Counted from the first letter of the stretch, positions 16,926 to 25,292 are shown. The stretch: DNA of 64,000 bases from Bradyrhizobium sp. Ec3.3 (GCF_000472925.1 NZ_AXAS01000049.1:1-64000), one strand, 5' to 3'. Program-made: numbers and translations. The notes: a model not told the origin generated them from the sequence alone.

Positions 16926-17405
16926 ATGATCCCGGTCGACGCCTTCGATCTCAAGATCCTGACCGCGCTCCAGGATGACGGCCGCCTCACCAACCAGGAG
17001 CTCGCCGACATCGCGGGGCTCTCGGCCTCGCAATGCTCGCGGCGGCGGATGCGGCTGGAGGAGGAGAAGGTGATCGCGGGCTACCATGCCGACCTCTCCA
17101 GCGAGGCGCTCGGCTTCGGCGTCGTCGCCTTCATCCAGGTGACCCTGGCGACGCACTCGCCCGACAATGCCAAGCGGTTCCGCACCCTGGTCGGCCGCAT
17201 CGACGAGATCCAGGAAGCCTATTCACTCACCGGCGACGCCGATTATGTGCTGAAGGCCGTGCTGCGCGACCTCAAGGGGCTCTCCAATCTCGTCAACGAC
17301 GTGCTGATGCCGCACCAGAGCGTCGCGCATGTGCGCTCCTCGATCGTGCTCGACCGTCTGAAGGAGAGCTCGCGGCTGCCCTTGAAGGGACTCACGCCTG
17401 GCTGA
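16926..17405 (+). CDS. Lrp/AsnC family transcriptional regulator
   Basis: A 159-residue regulator with an N-terminal HTH (DAFDLKILTALQDDGRLTNQELADIAGLSASQCSRRRMRLE, about residues 5-45) and a C-terminal RAM ligand-binding domain (about 65-150, including EIQEAYSLTGDADYVLKAVL). Family members sense amino acids or related acids as dimers or octamers. Its position head-to-head with hppD suggests control of tyrosine breakdown by an aromatic amino acid or keto acid (inference). Confidence 0.93.
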   Translation: MIPVDAFDLKILTALQDDGRLTNQELADIAGLSASQCSRRRMRLEEEKVIAGYHADLSSEALGFGVVAFIQVTLATHSPDNAKRFRTLVGRIDEIQEAYSLTGDADYVLKAVLRDLKGLSNLVNDVLMPHQSVAHVRSSIVLDRLKESSRLPLKGLTPG

Positions 17406-17475
17406 AATCGAGGGAAATGCGGCATTCGCGCGAGGGGCGCGATCTGCGATGATCGGCGCCAGCCTATTTTTGTTT

Positions 17476-17575
17476 GAGCATGATCTCCGCGCAAACGCCT
17501 TCCGCGTTTGTCGCGAGGGAAGACCGCTCCACACTTTGCGCCAACGCGGCCCTTCGGGTCCGAATCATGCTCGGG
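17476..17575. repeat. Palindromic repeat, GAGCATGAT type
   Basis: About 100 bases bounded by GAGCATGAT at the left and ATCATGCTC at the right, with GC-rich inner sequence (CTCCACACTTTGCGCC). It resembles the rhizobial palindromic elements of this sequence type. It ends about 13 bases before the start of the DUF1272 gene, so it could fold in that gene's 5' leader. Confidence 0.7.
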
Positions 17576-17587
17576 GAGATTTCAGCC

Positions 17588-17899
17588 ATGGCCCTCCAGC
17601 TTCGGCCGAACTGCGAATATTGCGACTGCGACCTGCCGCCGAATGCTACGAATGCGCGGATCTGCTCCTATGAATGCACGTTCTGTGCGGACTGCGTCGA
17701 GACGAAACTCTTCAACGTCTGCCCGAACTGCGGAGGCGGCTTTGCGCCGCGCCCGATCCGCCCCGAGAAGGAATGGCGGCCCGGCGTGTGCGTGACGAAG
17801 CACTTGCCGTCGGACAAGCGGGTGCATTTGAAATACAGCGCAGAGGTTGTCGCGGCGCATTCGGCCAGAATCCGCGGCGTGCCTCCGGAGGAGCGGTAG
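17588..17899 (+). CDS. DUF1272 small zinc-ribbon-like protein
   Basis: A 103-residue protein with eight clustered cysteines: CEYCDCDLP, ICSYECTFCADCVE, NVCPNCGGGF. The spacing fits paired zinc-binding knuckles, as in DUF1272. Function is unknown in the family. The ATG at 17588 follows CGGGGAG by about 8 bases. The frame is open to 17474, but that part lies within the palindromic repeat and is not conserved in character. It may be longer at the C-terminus than the typical member of about 80 residues. Confidence 0.85.
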   Translation: MALQLRPNCEYCDCDLPPNATNARICSYECTFCADCVETKLFNVCPNCGGGFAPRPIRPEKEWRPGVCVTKHLPSDKRVHLKYSAEVVAAHSARIRGVPPEER

Positions 17900-17912
17900 A
17901 CTCTCGCCACAC

Positions 17913-17999
17913 CGTCATTGCGAGGAGCGAAGCGACGAAGCAATCCAGAATCTTTCTGCGGAAGGATTCTGGATTGCTTCGCTGCGCTCGCAATGACGG
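17913..17999. repeat. Palindromic repeat, family D
   Basis: An 87-base hairpin element. The left arm starts CGTCATTGCGAG and ends GAAGCAATCCAGAATC; the right arm is its complement except for a 6-base length difference in the middle. It lies between the converging DUF1272 and fahA genes and is probably a bidirectional terminator. Confidence 0.85.
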
Positions 18000-18021
18000 A
18001 GTGTGGCGTTAGAACGTCGCC

Positions 18022-19293
18022 TCACTCCGCCGGTAGAATCGTCCCCTCGACCTCGCCGAAGCCGACGCGGTAGCCGTCGCCCTGGCACCAGCCGCGCATC
18101 GCGAGGCTGTCACCGTCTTCAAGGAACGATCGCTTCACCCCGCCGGGCAATTCCACCGGCTCGGTGCCGTTCCAGGATATCTCCAGCAGGCTGCCGCGCT
18201 GGTTCTTCTCCGGGCCCGAGATCGTGCCGGAGCCCAGAAGATCGCCGACATTCATGGCGCAGCCGCCGGAGGCGTGGTGCATCAATTGCTGCACCGACGA
18301 CCAGTACATGTACTTGAAATTGGTGCGGCTGATGCTCGTCGCCGCATTCGTGCCGGCGGCGCGCAAGGAGACGTCGAGCTCGATATCGTAGTTCTGCGGC
18401 CGATCCTGTCTGAGATAATCGAGCGGCGCCGGGCTCTGCTCGGGACCTTTCGTGCAGAACGGCTCCAGCGCCTCGCGCGTCACCACCCACGGGCTGATCG
18501 AGGTGGCAAAGGCCTTGGCGAGGAACGGGCCCAGCGGCACATATTCCCACTGCTGGATGTCGCGCGCGCTCCAGTCGTTGAGAAGGACGAAGCCGAAGAT
18601 CATCTCCTCGGCCTGTTGCTCGCTGAGCATGCCGCCCATCGGCGACGGCTGCCCGATGACGACGCCCATCTCCAGCTCGAAATCGAGCCGCTTGCAGGCT
18701 GCGAAGCTTGGCACCTCGGCCGTCGGCGGCTTCAACTGTCCGCGCGGCCGCTTCACCCTGGTGCCGCTCACGACCACGGTCGAGGCGCGGCCGTTATAGC
18801 CGATCGGCATGTAGAGCCAGTTCGGCTGCAGCGCATTGTCCTTGCCGCGGAACATCACGCCGACATTGGTGGCGTGCTCCTTCGACGAATAGAAGTCGGT
18901 ATAGCCGGAGACTGCGAACGGCAGATGAAGCCGCACGTCGCGCATCGGCACCAGGGCCTGCTTGCGCAGCTCCTCGTTGTCGCGCAGCTCCGGATGGTCG
19001 CGACGCAGCAGCTCGCTGATTCGCGCCCGCGTCTTCGCCCAGACTTTTGGTCCCAGCGCCATGAACGGATTGAGTGACGGCGCGGAGAACACGCCGAGCG
19101 GGCCCACGTCGAGCCGGGAATCCTGCTCGAGTTCCCAGAGGTCAAGCACGTAGTCCCCGATCGCAACACCAACCCGCGGCGCCGGATAGGCCGCCGTCGA
19201 GAACACGCCGTATGGCAGGTTCTGGATCGGGAAGTCGGAGGACGGATCGACGTCGATGAAGGAGCGGAGGCTGGGGTCGTTGGGTTGGGGCAC
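18022..19293 (-). CDS. fahA: Fumarylacetoacetase
   Basis: A hydrolase of 423 residues that splits fumarylacetoacetate to fumarate and acetoacetate, the last step of homogentisate breakdown. It has the N-terminal FAH domain (DFPIQNLPYGVFS) and the catalytic FAH barrel with SKEHATNVGVMF, metal-site RLDFELEMGVVIG and DWSARDIQQWEYVPLGPFLAK. I choose the GTG at 19293 (VPQPNDPSLRSF), which follows GGAGAG. The longer frame starting at the ATG at 19320 has no ribosome site, and that ATG lies inside the end of a palindromic repeat. It is the last gene of the homogentisate operon, about 160 bases after hmgA. Confidence 0.93.
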   Translation of the reverse strand: MPQPNDPSLRSFIDVDPSSDFPIQNLPYGVFSTAAYPAPRVGVAIGDYVLDLWELEQDSRLDVGPLGVFSAPSLNPFMALGPKVWAKTRARISELLRRDHPELRDNEELRKQALVPMRDVRLHLPFAVSGYTDFYSSKEHATNVGVMFRGKDNALQPNWLYMPIGYNGRASTVVVSGTRVKRPRGQLKPPTAEVPSFAACKRLDFELEMGVVIGQPSPMGGMLSEQQAEEMIFGFVLLNDWSARDIQQWEYVPLGPFLAKAFATSISPWVVTREALEPFCTKGPEQSPAPLDYLRQDRPQNYDIELDVSLRAAGTNAATSISRTNFKYMYWSSVQQLMHHASGGCAMNVGDLLGSGTISGPEKNQRGSLLEISWNGTEPVELPGGVKRSFLEDGDSLAMRGWCQGDGYRVGFGEVEGTILPAE

Positions 19294-19312
19294 GAGACTC
19301 TCCGGGATTGAG

Positions 19313-19395
19313 GTCGTCATTCTGGGATGGTCCGAAGGACCAGACCCGGAATCTCGAGATTCCGGGTTCGATGCTTCGCATCGCCCCGGAATGAC
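19313..19395. repeat. Palindromic repeat, family B copy 1
   Basis: About 83 bases with ends CGTCATTCTGGG and GCCCCGGAATGAC, and an inner perfect hairpin CCCGGAATCTCGAGATTCCGGG. It separates hmgA from fahA. Its left end overlaps the upstream ATG once eligible as a fahA start. Confidence 0.75.
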
Positions 19396-19457
19396 AGCAC
19401 GGGAGGAAACGCGTGGATCGCCGGGTCAAGCCCGGCGATGACGAGCAAAACAAATCA

Positions 19458-20804
19458 TCACGGCCTGTTCGGATCGAAGCGTTTCTCGAGGCCCTTCCAG
19501 CAATCGGCATAGTCGTCCTGGAGCGTCGACGACCTCGCGGCATGCTCAGTGACACGCTGGGGGAAGCGGGTCTCGAACATGAAGGCGAGTGTGCCGGTGA
19601 GCTTGACCGGCTTGAGCTCGCCGTTGCTGGCATGATCGAACGCGTCGCGGTCGGGGCCGTGCGGCAGCATGCAATTGTGCAGCGAGATACCGCCCGGCAC
19701 AAAGCCTTGCGGCTTCGCATCATAAACGCCGTACACCAGCCCCATGAACTCGCTCATGATGTTCATGTGATACCAGGGCGGACGAAAGGTGTTGTCGGCG
19801 ACCATCCAGCGCTCCGGGAAGATGACGAAGTCGATATTCGCCGTGCCCGCCGTCTCCGACGGCGAGGTCAGCACCGTGAAGATCGAGGGATCGGGATGGT
19901 CGAAAGCGATCGCGCCGACCGGCGAGAAGCTGCGCAAATCGTATTTGTAGGGCGCGTAGTTGCCGTGCCAGGCGACCACGTCGATCGGCGAATGCGGCAG
20001 CGTCGTCTTGAACAGGGAGCCGCCCCACTTCACGTAGAGCTCGGTCGGCGTGTCCTTGTCCTCGTAGCAGGCCACCGGCGTCAGGAAGTCCCGCGCGTTG
20101 GCAAGGCAGTTGGCGCCGATCGGTCCGCGCTCCGGCAGCGTGAAGGCGCCGCCATAATTTTCGCAGAGATAGCCGCGCGCGGGCCCGTTCGGAATCTCCA
20201 CGCGGAATTTGACGCCGCGCGGGATCACCACGATCTCGCCGGGCTCGGCGTCGATGCGGCCGAACTCGGTGACGAGACGAAGATTGCCCTGCTGGAGCAC
20301 GAACATCAGCTCGCCGTCAGCATTGTAGAAATGCTGGTCCACCATCGATTTGGTGACGAGGTAGACATGCGCGGCCATTCCGGCCTGGGTGTTGACATCC
20401 CCGGCCGTCGTGATGGTCTGCACGCCCTCAAGGAACGTGATCTCCTCCTTCGGGATCGGCGTCGGGTCCCAGCGGAGCTGCGCAATCGGCAGATCGTTTT
20501 CATGGCACGGTGCCGAGCGCCACAGGCCGGCATCGACCTTCTCGAAGCGTCCCGAATGCTTCACCGACGGGCGGATGCGATAGAGCCAGGAGCGCTCGTT
20601 GGTGCCGCGCGGCGCGGTGAAGGGCGAGCCCGAGAGCTGTTCGGCATAGAGCCCATAGGCGCAGCGCTGCGGCGAATTGCGCCCCATCGGCAGCGCGCCC
20701 GGCAGCGCCTCCGTCTCAAAGCTGTTGCCGAAGCCGGACATGTAGCCCGGCGTGACCTGGGCCGTGCTGCGAACGATTTGATCAGGCGAGGTGTTGATGT
20801 TCAT
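19458..20804 (-). CDS. hmgA: Homogentisate 1,2-dioxygenase
   Basis: A 448-residue Fe(II) ring-cleavage enzyme that converts homogentisate to maleylacetoacetate. Diagnostic regions are TPGYMSGFGNSFETEALPGALP at the N-terminus and the cupin iron site: His and Glu in WYHMNIMSEFMGLV and His in LHNCMLPHGPD. ATG at 20804 lies 5 bases after a strong AAGGAGGAGGA that is inside the end of the upstream metallo-beta-lactamase gene (2-base gap), so the two are translationally linked. Maleylacetoacetate isomerase, the next enzyme, is not encoded in this cluster. Confidence 0.97.
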   Translation of the reverse strand: MNINTSPDQIVRSTAQVTPGYMSGFGNSFETEALPGALPMGRNSPQRCAYGLYAEQLSGSPFTAPRGTNERSWLYRIRPSVKHSGRFEKVDAGLWRSAPCHENDLPIAQLRWDPTPIPKEEITFLEGVQTITTAGDVNTQAGMAAHVYLVTKSMVDQHFYNADGELMFVLQQGNLRLVTEFGRIDAEPGEIVVIPRGVKFRVEIPNGPARGYLCENYGGAFTLPERGPIGANCLANARDFLTPVACYEDKDTPTELYVKWGGSLFKTTLPHSPIDVVAWHGNYAPYKYDLRSFSPVGAIAFDHPDPSIFTVLTSPSETAGTANIDFVIFPERWMVADNTFRPPWYHMNIMSEFMGLVYGVYDAKPQGFVPGGISLHNCMLPHGPDRDAFDHASNGELKPVKLTGTLAFMFETRFPQRVTEHAARSSTLQDDYADCWKGLEKRFDPNRP

Positions 20805-20806
20805 GA

Positions 20807-21763
20807 CTATCCTCCTCCTTGCAAGGCAGCCCACATCTCCTGGTCGCGCTTGTCGGTCCAGATCACGGGGTCGTCGATCCCCGACGCCTCGTCAAAGGCG
20901 CGCGACACGTTGAATGGCAGGCAGTGCTCGTAGATGGCAAAGCTCGAAAACTTGGGATCCATCACCTCGCGCGTCGCCGCCATCGTTTCCTTCAGCGTGC
21001 GCCCCTTGGCGACGGAGATTTCGGCCGCGCCATAGAGCGTGGTGACGAAATCGCGCGTCATCGCGATTGCCTCGCGCGCGGTCGTGGTCCCCTTCAGCGC
21101 ATCGCCGCGGCCCGGCGCGATCGCCTTCGGATTGAAGTTGCGGATCTCGTTCAGCGTCAGCGGCCATTCGCGCAAATGCGCATCGCCGCAATAGCAGGCC
21201 GAGTGGTATTCGATGAGATCACCGGAGAACATCACCTCGGCATCGGGCACCCAGGCGACGATGTCGCCCGAGGTGTGGCCGGCCCCGAGCTGCATCAGCC
21301 GCACCTCGCGTTTGCCGAGATAGATCGACATCTCGCCTTCGAAGGTGAGCGTCGGCCAGGTCAGGCCGGGGATGCTTTGCGCATCCTGGAACAGACGGGG
21401 AAATCGACCATACTCGGAATCCCAGTCCTGCTTGCCGCGCTCCTCGATCAGCCGATAGGTCTCCTGCGAGGCGACGATGCCTTGCGCCTTGTAGGCGGAT
21501 GCGCCCAGCACGCGGACGGCGTGATAATGCGACAGCGCGACATATTTGATCGGCTTGTCGGTGACGTTGCGCACGCGCTCGATCACCTTGTTCGCCATCG
21601 CGGGCGTTGCCTGCGCGTCGAACACCAGACAGCCGTCCTCGCCGACGATGACGGCGGAGTTCGGATCGCCCTCGGCGGTGAAGGCATAGAGATCAGGGCC
21701 GATCTCGGAGAAGGTGACCTTCTTCTCCGCGAGATCGCCGGTGGATGCGAAGTTCTTCGCCAT
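20807..21763 (-). CDS. Metallo-beta-lactamase-fold protein with altered metal motif
   Basis: A 318-residue MBL-fold protein between DUF2783 and hmgA. The fold is clear, but the normal HxHxDH motif reads H79-Y-H81-A-V83-R84: the Asp and last His that bind the second zinc are Val and Arg. His163 (GAGHTSGD) and Asp182 (FSGDLIEY) remain. The final motif reads APGRGD where active enzymes usually have a His. It could bind one metal (His79, His81, His163) or have changed chemistry. Location in the homogentisate operon suggests a role with a ring-cleavage or thioester intermediate, but no function can be assigned from sequence. Confidence 0.85.
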   Translation of the reverse strand: MAKNFASTGDLAEKKVTFSEIGPDLYAFTAEGDPNSAVIVGEDGCLVFDAQATPAMANKVIERVRNVTDKPIKYVALSHYHAVRVLGASAYKAQGIVASQETYRLIEERGKQDWDSEYGRFPRLFQDAQSIPGLTWPTLTFEGEMSIYLGKREVRLMQLGAGHTSGDIVAWVPDAEVMFSGDLIEYHSACYCGDAHLREWPLTLNEIRNFNPKAIAPGRGDALKGTTTAREAIAMTRDFVTTLYGAAEISVAKGRTLKETMAATREVMDPKFSSFAIYEHCLPFNVSRAFDEASGIDDPVIWTDKRDQEMWAALQGGG

Positions 21764-21782
21764 CAGTTCGTTCCTTGCACGG

Positions 21783-22007
21783 TTATTGTTGTTGCTGTTG
21801 CTGCTGCTTGCCGTCGACCATGCGGCGCCTGGCGAGCACGATCGCTTCCCGGAGAACGTCGATATCGCCGATATGGTTGGCGAGGATCAGGACCAGAGCG
21901 GCGTCAAAATCCGCGCTCTGCTCCTCGCTGAGACCACGATGCGCCTCGACGATGGCGCGGAAGGCGTCATCGGGCCGCGCGAAGTTCGAGCTGGTAGAGA
22001 GAGCCAT
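21783..22007 (-). CDS. DUF2783 small protein with poly-Gln tail
   Basis: A 74-residue helical protein of the DUF2783 type (FRAIVEAHRGLSEEQSADFDAALVLILANHIGDIDVLREAIVLAR in parts). Such small proteins accompany aromatic-degradation genes in rhizobia. The C-terminus is seven glutamines encoded by a mixed CAG/CAA run (about 21786-21806), unusual for a bacterial protein and possibly length-variable. It is co-directional with, and 29 bases after, the FAD monooxygenase gene. Confidence 0.8.
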   Translation of the reverse strand: MALSTSSNFARPDDAFRAIVEAHRGLSEEQSADFDAALVLILANHIGDIDVLREAIVLARRRMVDGKQQQQQQQ

Positions 22008-22036
22008 TCTCGCAAAACCTTCAGTTCAAGCCTTGT

Positions 22037-23650
22037 TCAATTCAAGCCTTGGGCGCGCGACAATGCCGCTGCGACCATCGCCTTTGTCGGATGACGAAAG
22101 CGTGCCGCGACGTAGCCATCGGGCCGCAGCAGATAGGCCGTGTCAGACCCGGCGTCGTAGCGCTTTGCGGCGAGCCCGCCGGGGTCGACCAGTCCGCCTT
22201 CGCCGCCGACGCGGATGTCCTTCACGTCGCCGGGCAGCTCGATCGCCGCACCATTGCCAAACCCGAGCACGGCAAATTGCGTTCCGCCCTTGCGGAACAT
22301 ATCGGTCAAATAGGAGCCCTCCCCCGCACGCGTCCTGACCGGCGCATCCAGCATGGAACAGCCGGGCCGCGGGCCACCGTTCCACGTCTCCACGTCGGCC
22401 GAGGACAGCGGCGAGTTGTAACTACAAGGCACCGAGAGCCGGCCGCCATTGACCATGCGCTTGCCGAACTCGGTCTCTTTCGCCAGCGACAGCACCGCCT
22501 TGCGCAGCCGCGCCTCCTGGTGCGAGTTCGGCGCCATGAAGTCCGTCGAGCGGGTCGATTCGCGGATGTTCTCGTCCGCCGCCATGCTGCGCTCGACGTG
22601 GTAGCTCTCGAGCAAGGTCGCCGGCGATTGGCCGCGCAGCACCCGATCGAGCTTCCAGGAGAGATTCTCCGCGTCCTCAAGTCCGGAGTTGGCGCCGCGC
22701 GCGCCGAAGGGCGAGACCTGGTGCGCGGAGTCGCCGGCAAAGATCACGCGGCCATGGATGAAGCGGTCCATGCGCCGGCACTGAAATTTGTAGAGCGAGA
22801 TCCATTCGAAATCGAACTTGTCGTGCCCGAGCATGCGCGCAATCCGCGGCCGCACGTTTTCCGGCTTCTTCTCGACGCCAGGGTCGGCATAGCGATTGAG
22901 CTGGAGGTCGATGCGCCAGACGTCATCCGGCTGCTTGTGCAAGAGCGCCGAACGTCCCGCATGGAACGGCGGATCGAACCAGAACCAGCGCTCGGTCGGG
23001 AATTCCGCGGTCATCTTGACGTCGGCGATCAGGAATTGATCCTCGAACACCTGACCGGCGAAGTCCGCACCGACCATCTGCCGCAGCGAGGAGCGCGCAC
23101 CGTCGCAGGCGATAACGTATTGCGCGGAGAGGCGATAGGCGCCTTCGGGCGTCTCGATCGTCAGCAGGGCGGAATCGTTGCGTTGCTCGAGCGCCGTCAC
23201 CTTGTTGCACCAGCGCAGGTCGATCTCCGGCAGATCGTTGATGCGATCGACGAGATAAGCTTCCGCATAATATTGCTGGAGATTGATGAAGGCGGGCCGC
23301 TTGTGCCCCTCTTCCGGCAAGAGGTTGAACTGGTAGAGCTGGGACTCGCCGTGGAAGATCCTGCCGACGCTCCACACCACGCCCTTTTCGACCATGCGGT
23401 CGCCGACGCCGAGCCGGTCCCAATATTCCAGCGAGCGTTTCGAGAAGCAGATCGCGCGCGAGCCCTCGCCGATCCGGTCGGCATCGTCCAGCAGCACCAC
23501 GCGCTGGCCGCGCTGCGCCAGATCGATCGCGAGCGACAACCCGACCGGCCCCGCGCCCACCACCACGATCGCATGCTCGGCCGGAGTCTGGCCGGGGCGA
23601 ACCTGGTCCGGGTGGCGGCGATAGCCGAACTGGGTTTTTGCCTGCGCCAT
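22037..23650 (-). CDS. FAD-dependent aromatic monooxygenase
   Basis: A 537-residue class A flavoprotein hydroxylase (MhpA/PheA-like). The Rossmann FAD motif is VVVGAGPVGLSLAIDLAQRG (about 29-48), the DG motif is CDGARSSLRQ, and the second FAD motif is RVIFAGDSAHQVSPFGARGANSG. A C-terminal thioredoxin-like region carries no catalytic cysteines. It is the first gene of the homogentisate operon and divergent from the MarR gene. A likely role is ring hydroxylation that feeds homogentisate, for example from a hydroxyphenylacetate (inference; related enzymes act on 3-(3-hydroxyphenyl)propionate and other phenols). Confidence 0.88.
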   Translation of the reverse strand: MAQAKTQFGYRRHPDQVRPGQTPAEHAIVVVGAGPVGLSLAIDLAQRGQRVVLLDDADRIGEGSRAICFSKRSLEYWDRLGVGDRMVEKGVVWSVGRIFHGESQLYQFNLLPEEGHKRPAFINLQQYYAEAYLVDRINDLPEIDLRWCNKVTALEQRNDSALLTIETPEGAYRLSAQYVIACDGARSSLRQMVGADFAGQVFEDQFLIADVKMTAEFPTERWFWFDPPFHAGRSALLHKQPDDVWRIDLQLNRYADPGVEKKPENVRPRIARMLGHDKFDFEWISLYKFQCRRMDRFIHGRVIFAGDSAHQVSPFGARGANSGLEDAENLSWKLDRVLRGQSPATLLESYHVERSMAADENIRESTRSTDFMAPNSHQEARLRKAVLSLAKETEFGKRMVNGGRLSVPCSYNSPLSSADVETWNGGPRPGCSMLDAPVRTRAGEGSYLTDMFRKGGTQFAVLGFGNGAAIELPGDVKDIRVGGEGGLVDPGGLAAKRYDAGSDTAYLLRPDGYVAARFRHPTKAMVAAALSRAQGLN

Positions 23651-23691
23651 GCGCTAACCTTTCGCTCTGGTCAGGAGGGGACTTATCTGCT

Positions 23692-23715
23692 AGATAGTCT
23701 CACGTGCAACTATCT
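23692..23715. promoter_or_regulatory. Probable MarR operator
   Basis: Inverted repeat AGATAGT (23692-23698) N10 ACTATCT (23709-23715) with CACGTG at its centre, so the core TAGTnnCACGTGnnACTA is symmetric. It lies between the divergent monooxygenase and MarR genes, 42-65 bases upstream of the former. Size and symmetry suit a MarR dimer. Binding is inferred. Confidence 0.75.
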
Positions 23716-23760
23716 TGGACCGGCCGCCGCCGTCCGTCAACTGGCATTCGGAGCGATTTT

Positions 23761-24297
23761 TTGGCGAGGACATCCAGCGAAGCCGCGCTGAAGGCGAAGG
23801 ACGCGAACGAGGCGTCGCCGAAGGCGCGGCTCGATCTTTTCAAATTCGTGCCGTTCCGTCTGAATCGCCTGGCGGCGGAAGTGAGTTCCGCACTCGCGGT
23901 CGAATATCAGGAGCAGCACGGGCTCGACATTCCGGCCTGGCGCGTGCTCGCCACGCTCGGCTTCCGCAACGATGCCTGTAGCGCGCAGTTCATCTCGCAA
24001 TGCACCCGCACGCATAAATCCACGATCAGCCGCGCGGTGACCGCGCTGCTACATGCCGACCTGATCGAGCGCGTCGAGAACGAAGCCGACCGCCGCGAAT
24101 TCCGCCTGCAACTCACCAAGAAGGGCCGCGCGCTCTATGAAGAGCTGTTTCCGCAACTGTTGCGGCGGGAGGACGAGATCCTCAGCTGCCTCTCCGCGCA
24201 AGAGCGCAAGCAATTGTCGGCACTGCTGGGCAAGATCGAGCAGAGTCTTGATTTGATCCAGACCAGTGAAGAAGCGGATGCGAAGCAGGCGTACTAG
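23761..24297 (+). CDS. MarR family transcriptional regulator
   Basis: A 178-residue winged-helix regulator. The DNA-binding domain runs from about residue 50 to 120 (IPAWRVLATLGF, THKSTISRAVTALLHADLIERVENEADRREFRLQLTKKG in parts). I choose the TTG at 23761 with GGAG upstream. The GTG at 23704 would place the start codon inside the operator palindrome. Divergent location suggests that it represses the homogentisate operon and itself, as HmgR does elsewhere (inference). Confidence 0.87.
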   Translation: MARTSSEAALKAKDANEASPKARLDLFKFVPFRLNRLAAEVSSALAVEYQEQHGLDIPAWRVLATLGFRNDACSAQFISQCTRTHKSTISRAVTALLHADLIERVENEADRREFRLQLTKKGRALYEELFPQLLRREDEILSCLSAQERKQLSALLGKIEQSLDLIQTSEEADAKQAY

Positions 24298-24437
24298 GGC
24301 GGGTACTCGTAAATCCAATACGCGCGTGCGGGATGGCGAGGCCCGCATTGCCAAGAAGCGGACATCGACGATGCATAAGCGAAGGTCCACCAAGGGCCAA
24401 GAACAGGCATCGCATACCAACAACGTCGGACGACTGA

Positions 24438-24463
24438 GGGAGACCACCTTGCGACGGTCTCCC
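24438..24463. terminator. Terminator-like hairpin between converging genes
   Basis: Perfect 8-bp stem GGGAGACC (24438-24445) / GGTCTCCC (24456-24463) with a 10-nt loop. It lies between the MarR gene and the converging alpha/beta hydrolase. There is no clear U-tract. Confidence 0.55.
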
Positions 24464-24487
24464 TTGCGGTATGCCTCCGGATTGGCG

Positions 24488-25174
24488 TCAGGACATTGAC
24501 ACCGCTCCAGCGGCCTTGCGGATGACATCGAGCACCAGATCGGGCTTCGACAACATAGGGACGTGCGAAGACGCGACTTCGGTCGTGGCAGCCTTCATGC
24601 GTTTTGAGACAGAGCGTTGCAGATCCGGGTGAACCGTCTGGTCCTCCGTGGCGAGGACATACCAACTCGGCTTGGACTTCCACGCCGTGCCCTCGACCTT
24701 TTGGTTGAAGAGGTCCGCCACGGGCGCCCCTTGCGTCGCGTAAATTAGCTTCTGCTCCGCCTCGGGCAGGTCTCCTGCGAAGTGCGCAACGCCGCTTTGC
24801 TTGAGCCAGACGCGCCCGTCCGTCACCTCAATGTGGCCGAACACTGGGGTCGTCGCAAACTTGTCAAGCAGGCCCTGCGAGGTCTCGTCGGCATCCGGCG
24901 CGAGAGCCGCGATATAGACGAGACCGGCCACCCGCGCATCGGTCCCAGCATGCGTGATTAGCGTACCACCATAAGAGTGGCCGACGAGAATCGCCGGATT
25001 GTGGACGCGGGTGAGACACGCCTTTACGGCTGCCACGTCCGTCGCCAGTGAATCGAGGCCGTGCTGGCTCGCCATGACCTCATAACCCTCGGCTAGGAGC
25101 TTCGGGATCAGCTTGCTGAAGCATGATCCATCAGCCCAGAGGCCATGTGCGAACACGATGCTTGGTTTGGTCAT
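24488..25174 (-). CDS. Alpha/beta hydrolase
   Basis: A 228-residue alpha/beta-hydrolase-fold protein. The oxyanion motif is FAHGLWADGS and the nucleophile elbow is GHSYGG. A probable acid is in LATEDQT, and the catalytic His is in SSHVPML near the end. This layout resembles the esterase/hydrolase group that includes MeKS-like and RutD-like proteins. The substrate is unknown. ATG at 25174 begins MTKPSIVFAHG; the frame extends to 25216 without a supporting ribosome site. A decayed LysR gene lies divergently upstream and was perhaps its former regulator. Confidence 0.87.
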   Translation of the reverse strand: MTKPSIVFAHGLWADGSCFSKLIPKLLAEGYEVMASQHGLDSLATDVAAVKACLTRVHNPAILVGHSYGGTLITHAGTDARVAGLVYIAALAPDADETSQGLLDKFATTPVFGHIEVTDGRVWLKQSGVAHFAGDLPEAEQKLIYATQGAPVADLFNQKVEGTAWKSKPSWYVLATEDQTVHPDLQRSVSKRMKAATTEVASSHVPMLSKPDLVLDVIRKAAGAVSMS

Positions 25175-25292
25175 GGTAGTCTCCGTGTGGGAGGAGGATG
25201 GATGACTTCCGCGCACAGCATGCTCGGCCCTTGGAAGGAAGACAAAGACTTTGGTAAACTCCGCCTATGCCTTGAAGATATAGCTGCTTCCG

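Noticed and set aside
23704..23760. Upstream GTG start for the MarR gene
   Set aside because: It would put the start codon inside the operator dyad and add a non-conserved N-terminus; TTG at 23761 has an upstream GGAG.
24266..24499. Small very basic ORF (77 codons) after the MarR gene
   Set aside because: It overlaps the MarR 3' end and runs through the hairpin at 24438-24463. Its Arg/Lys content can arise by chance, and no ribosome site is seen.
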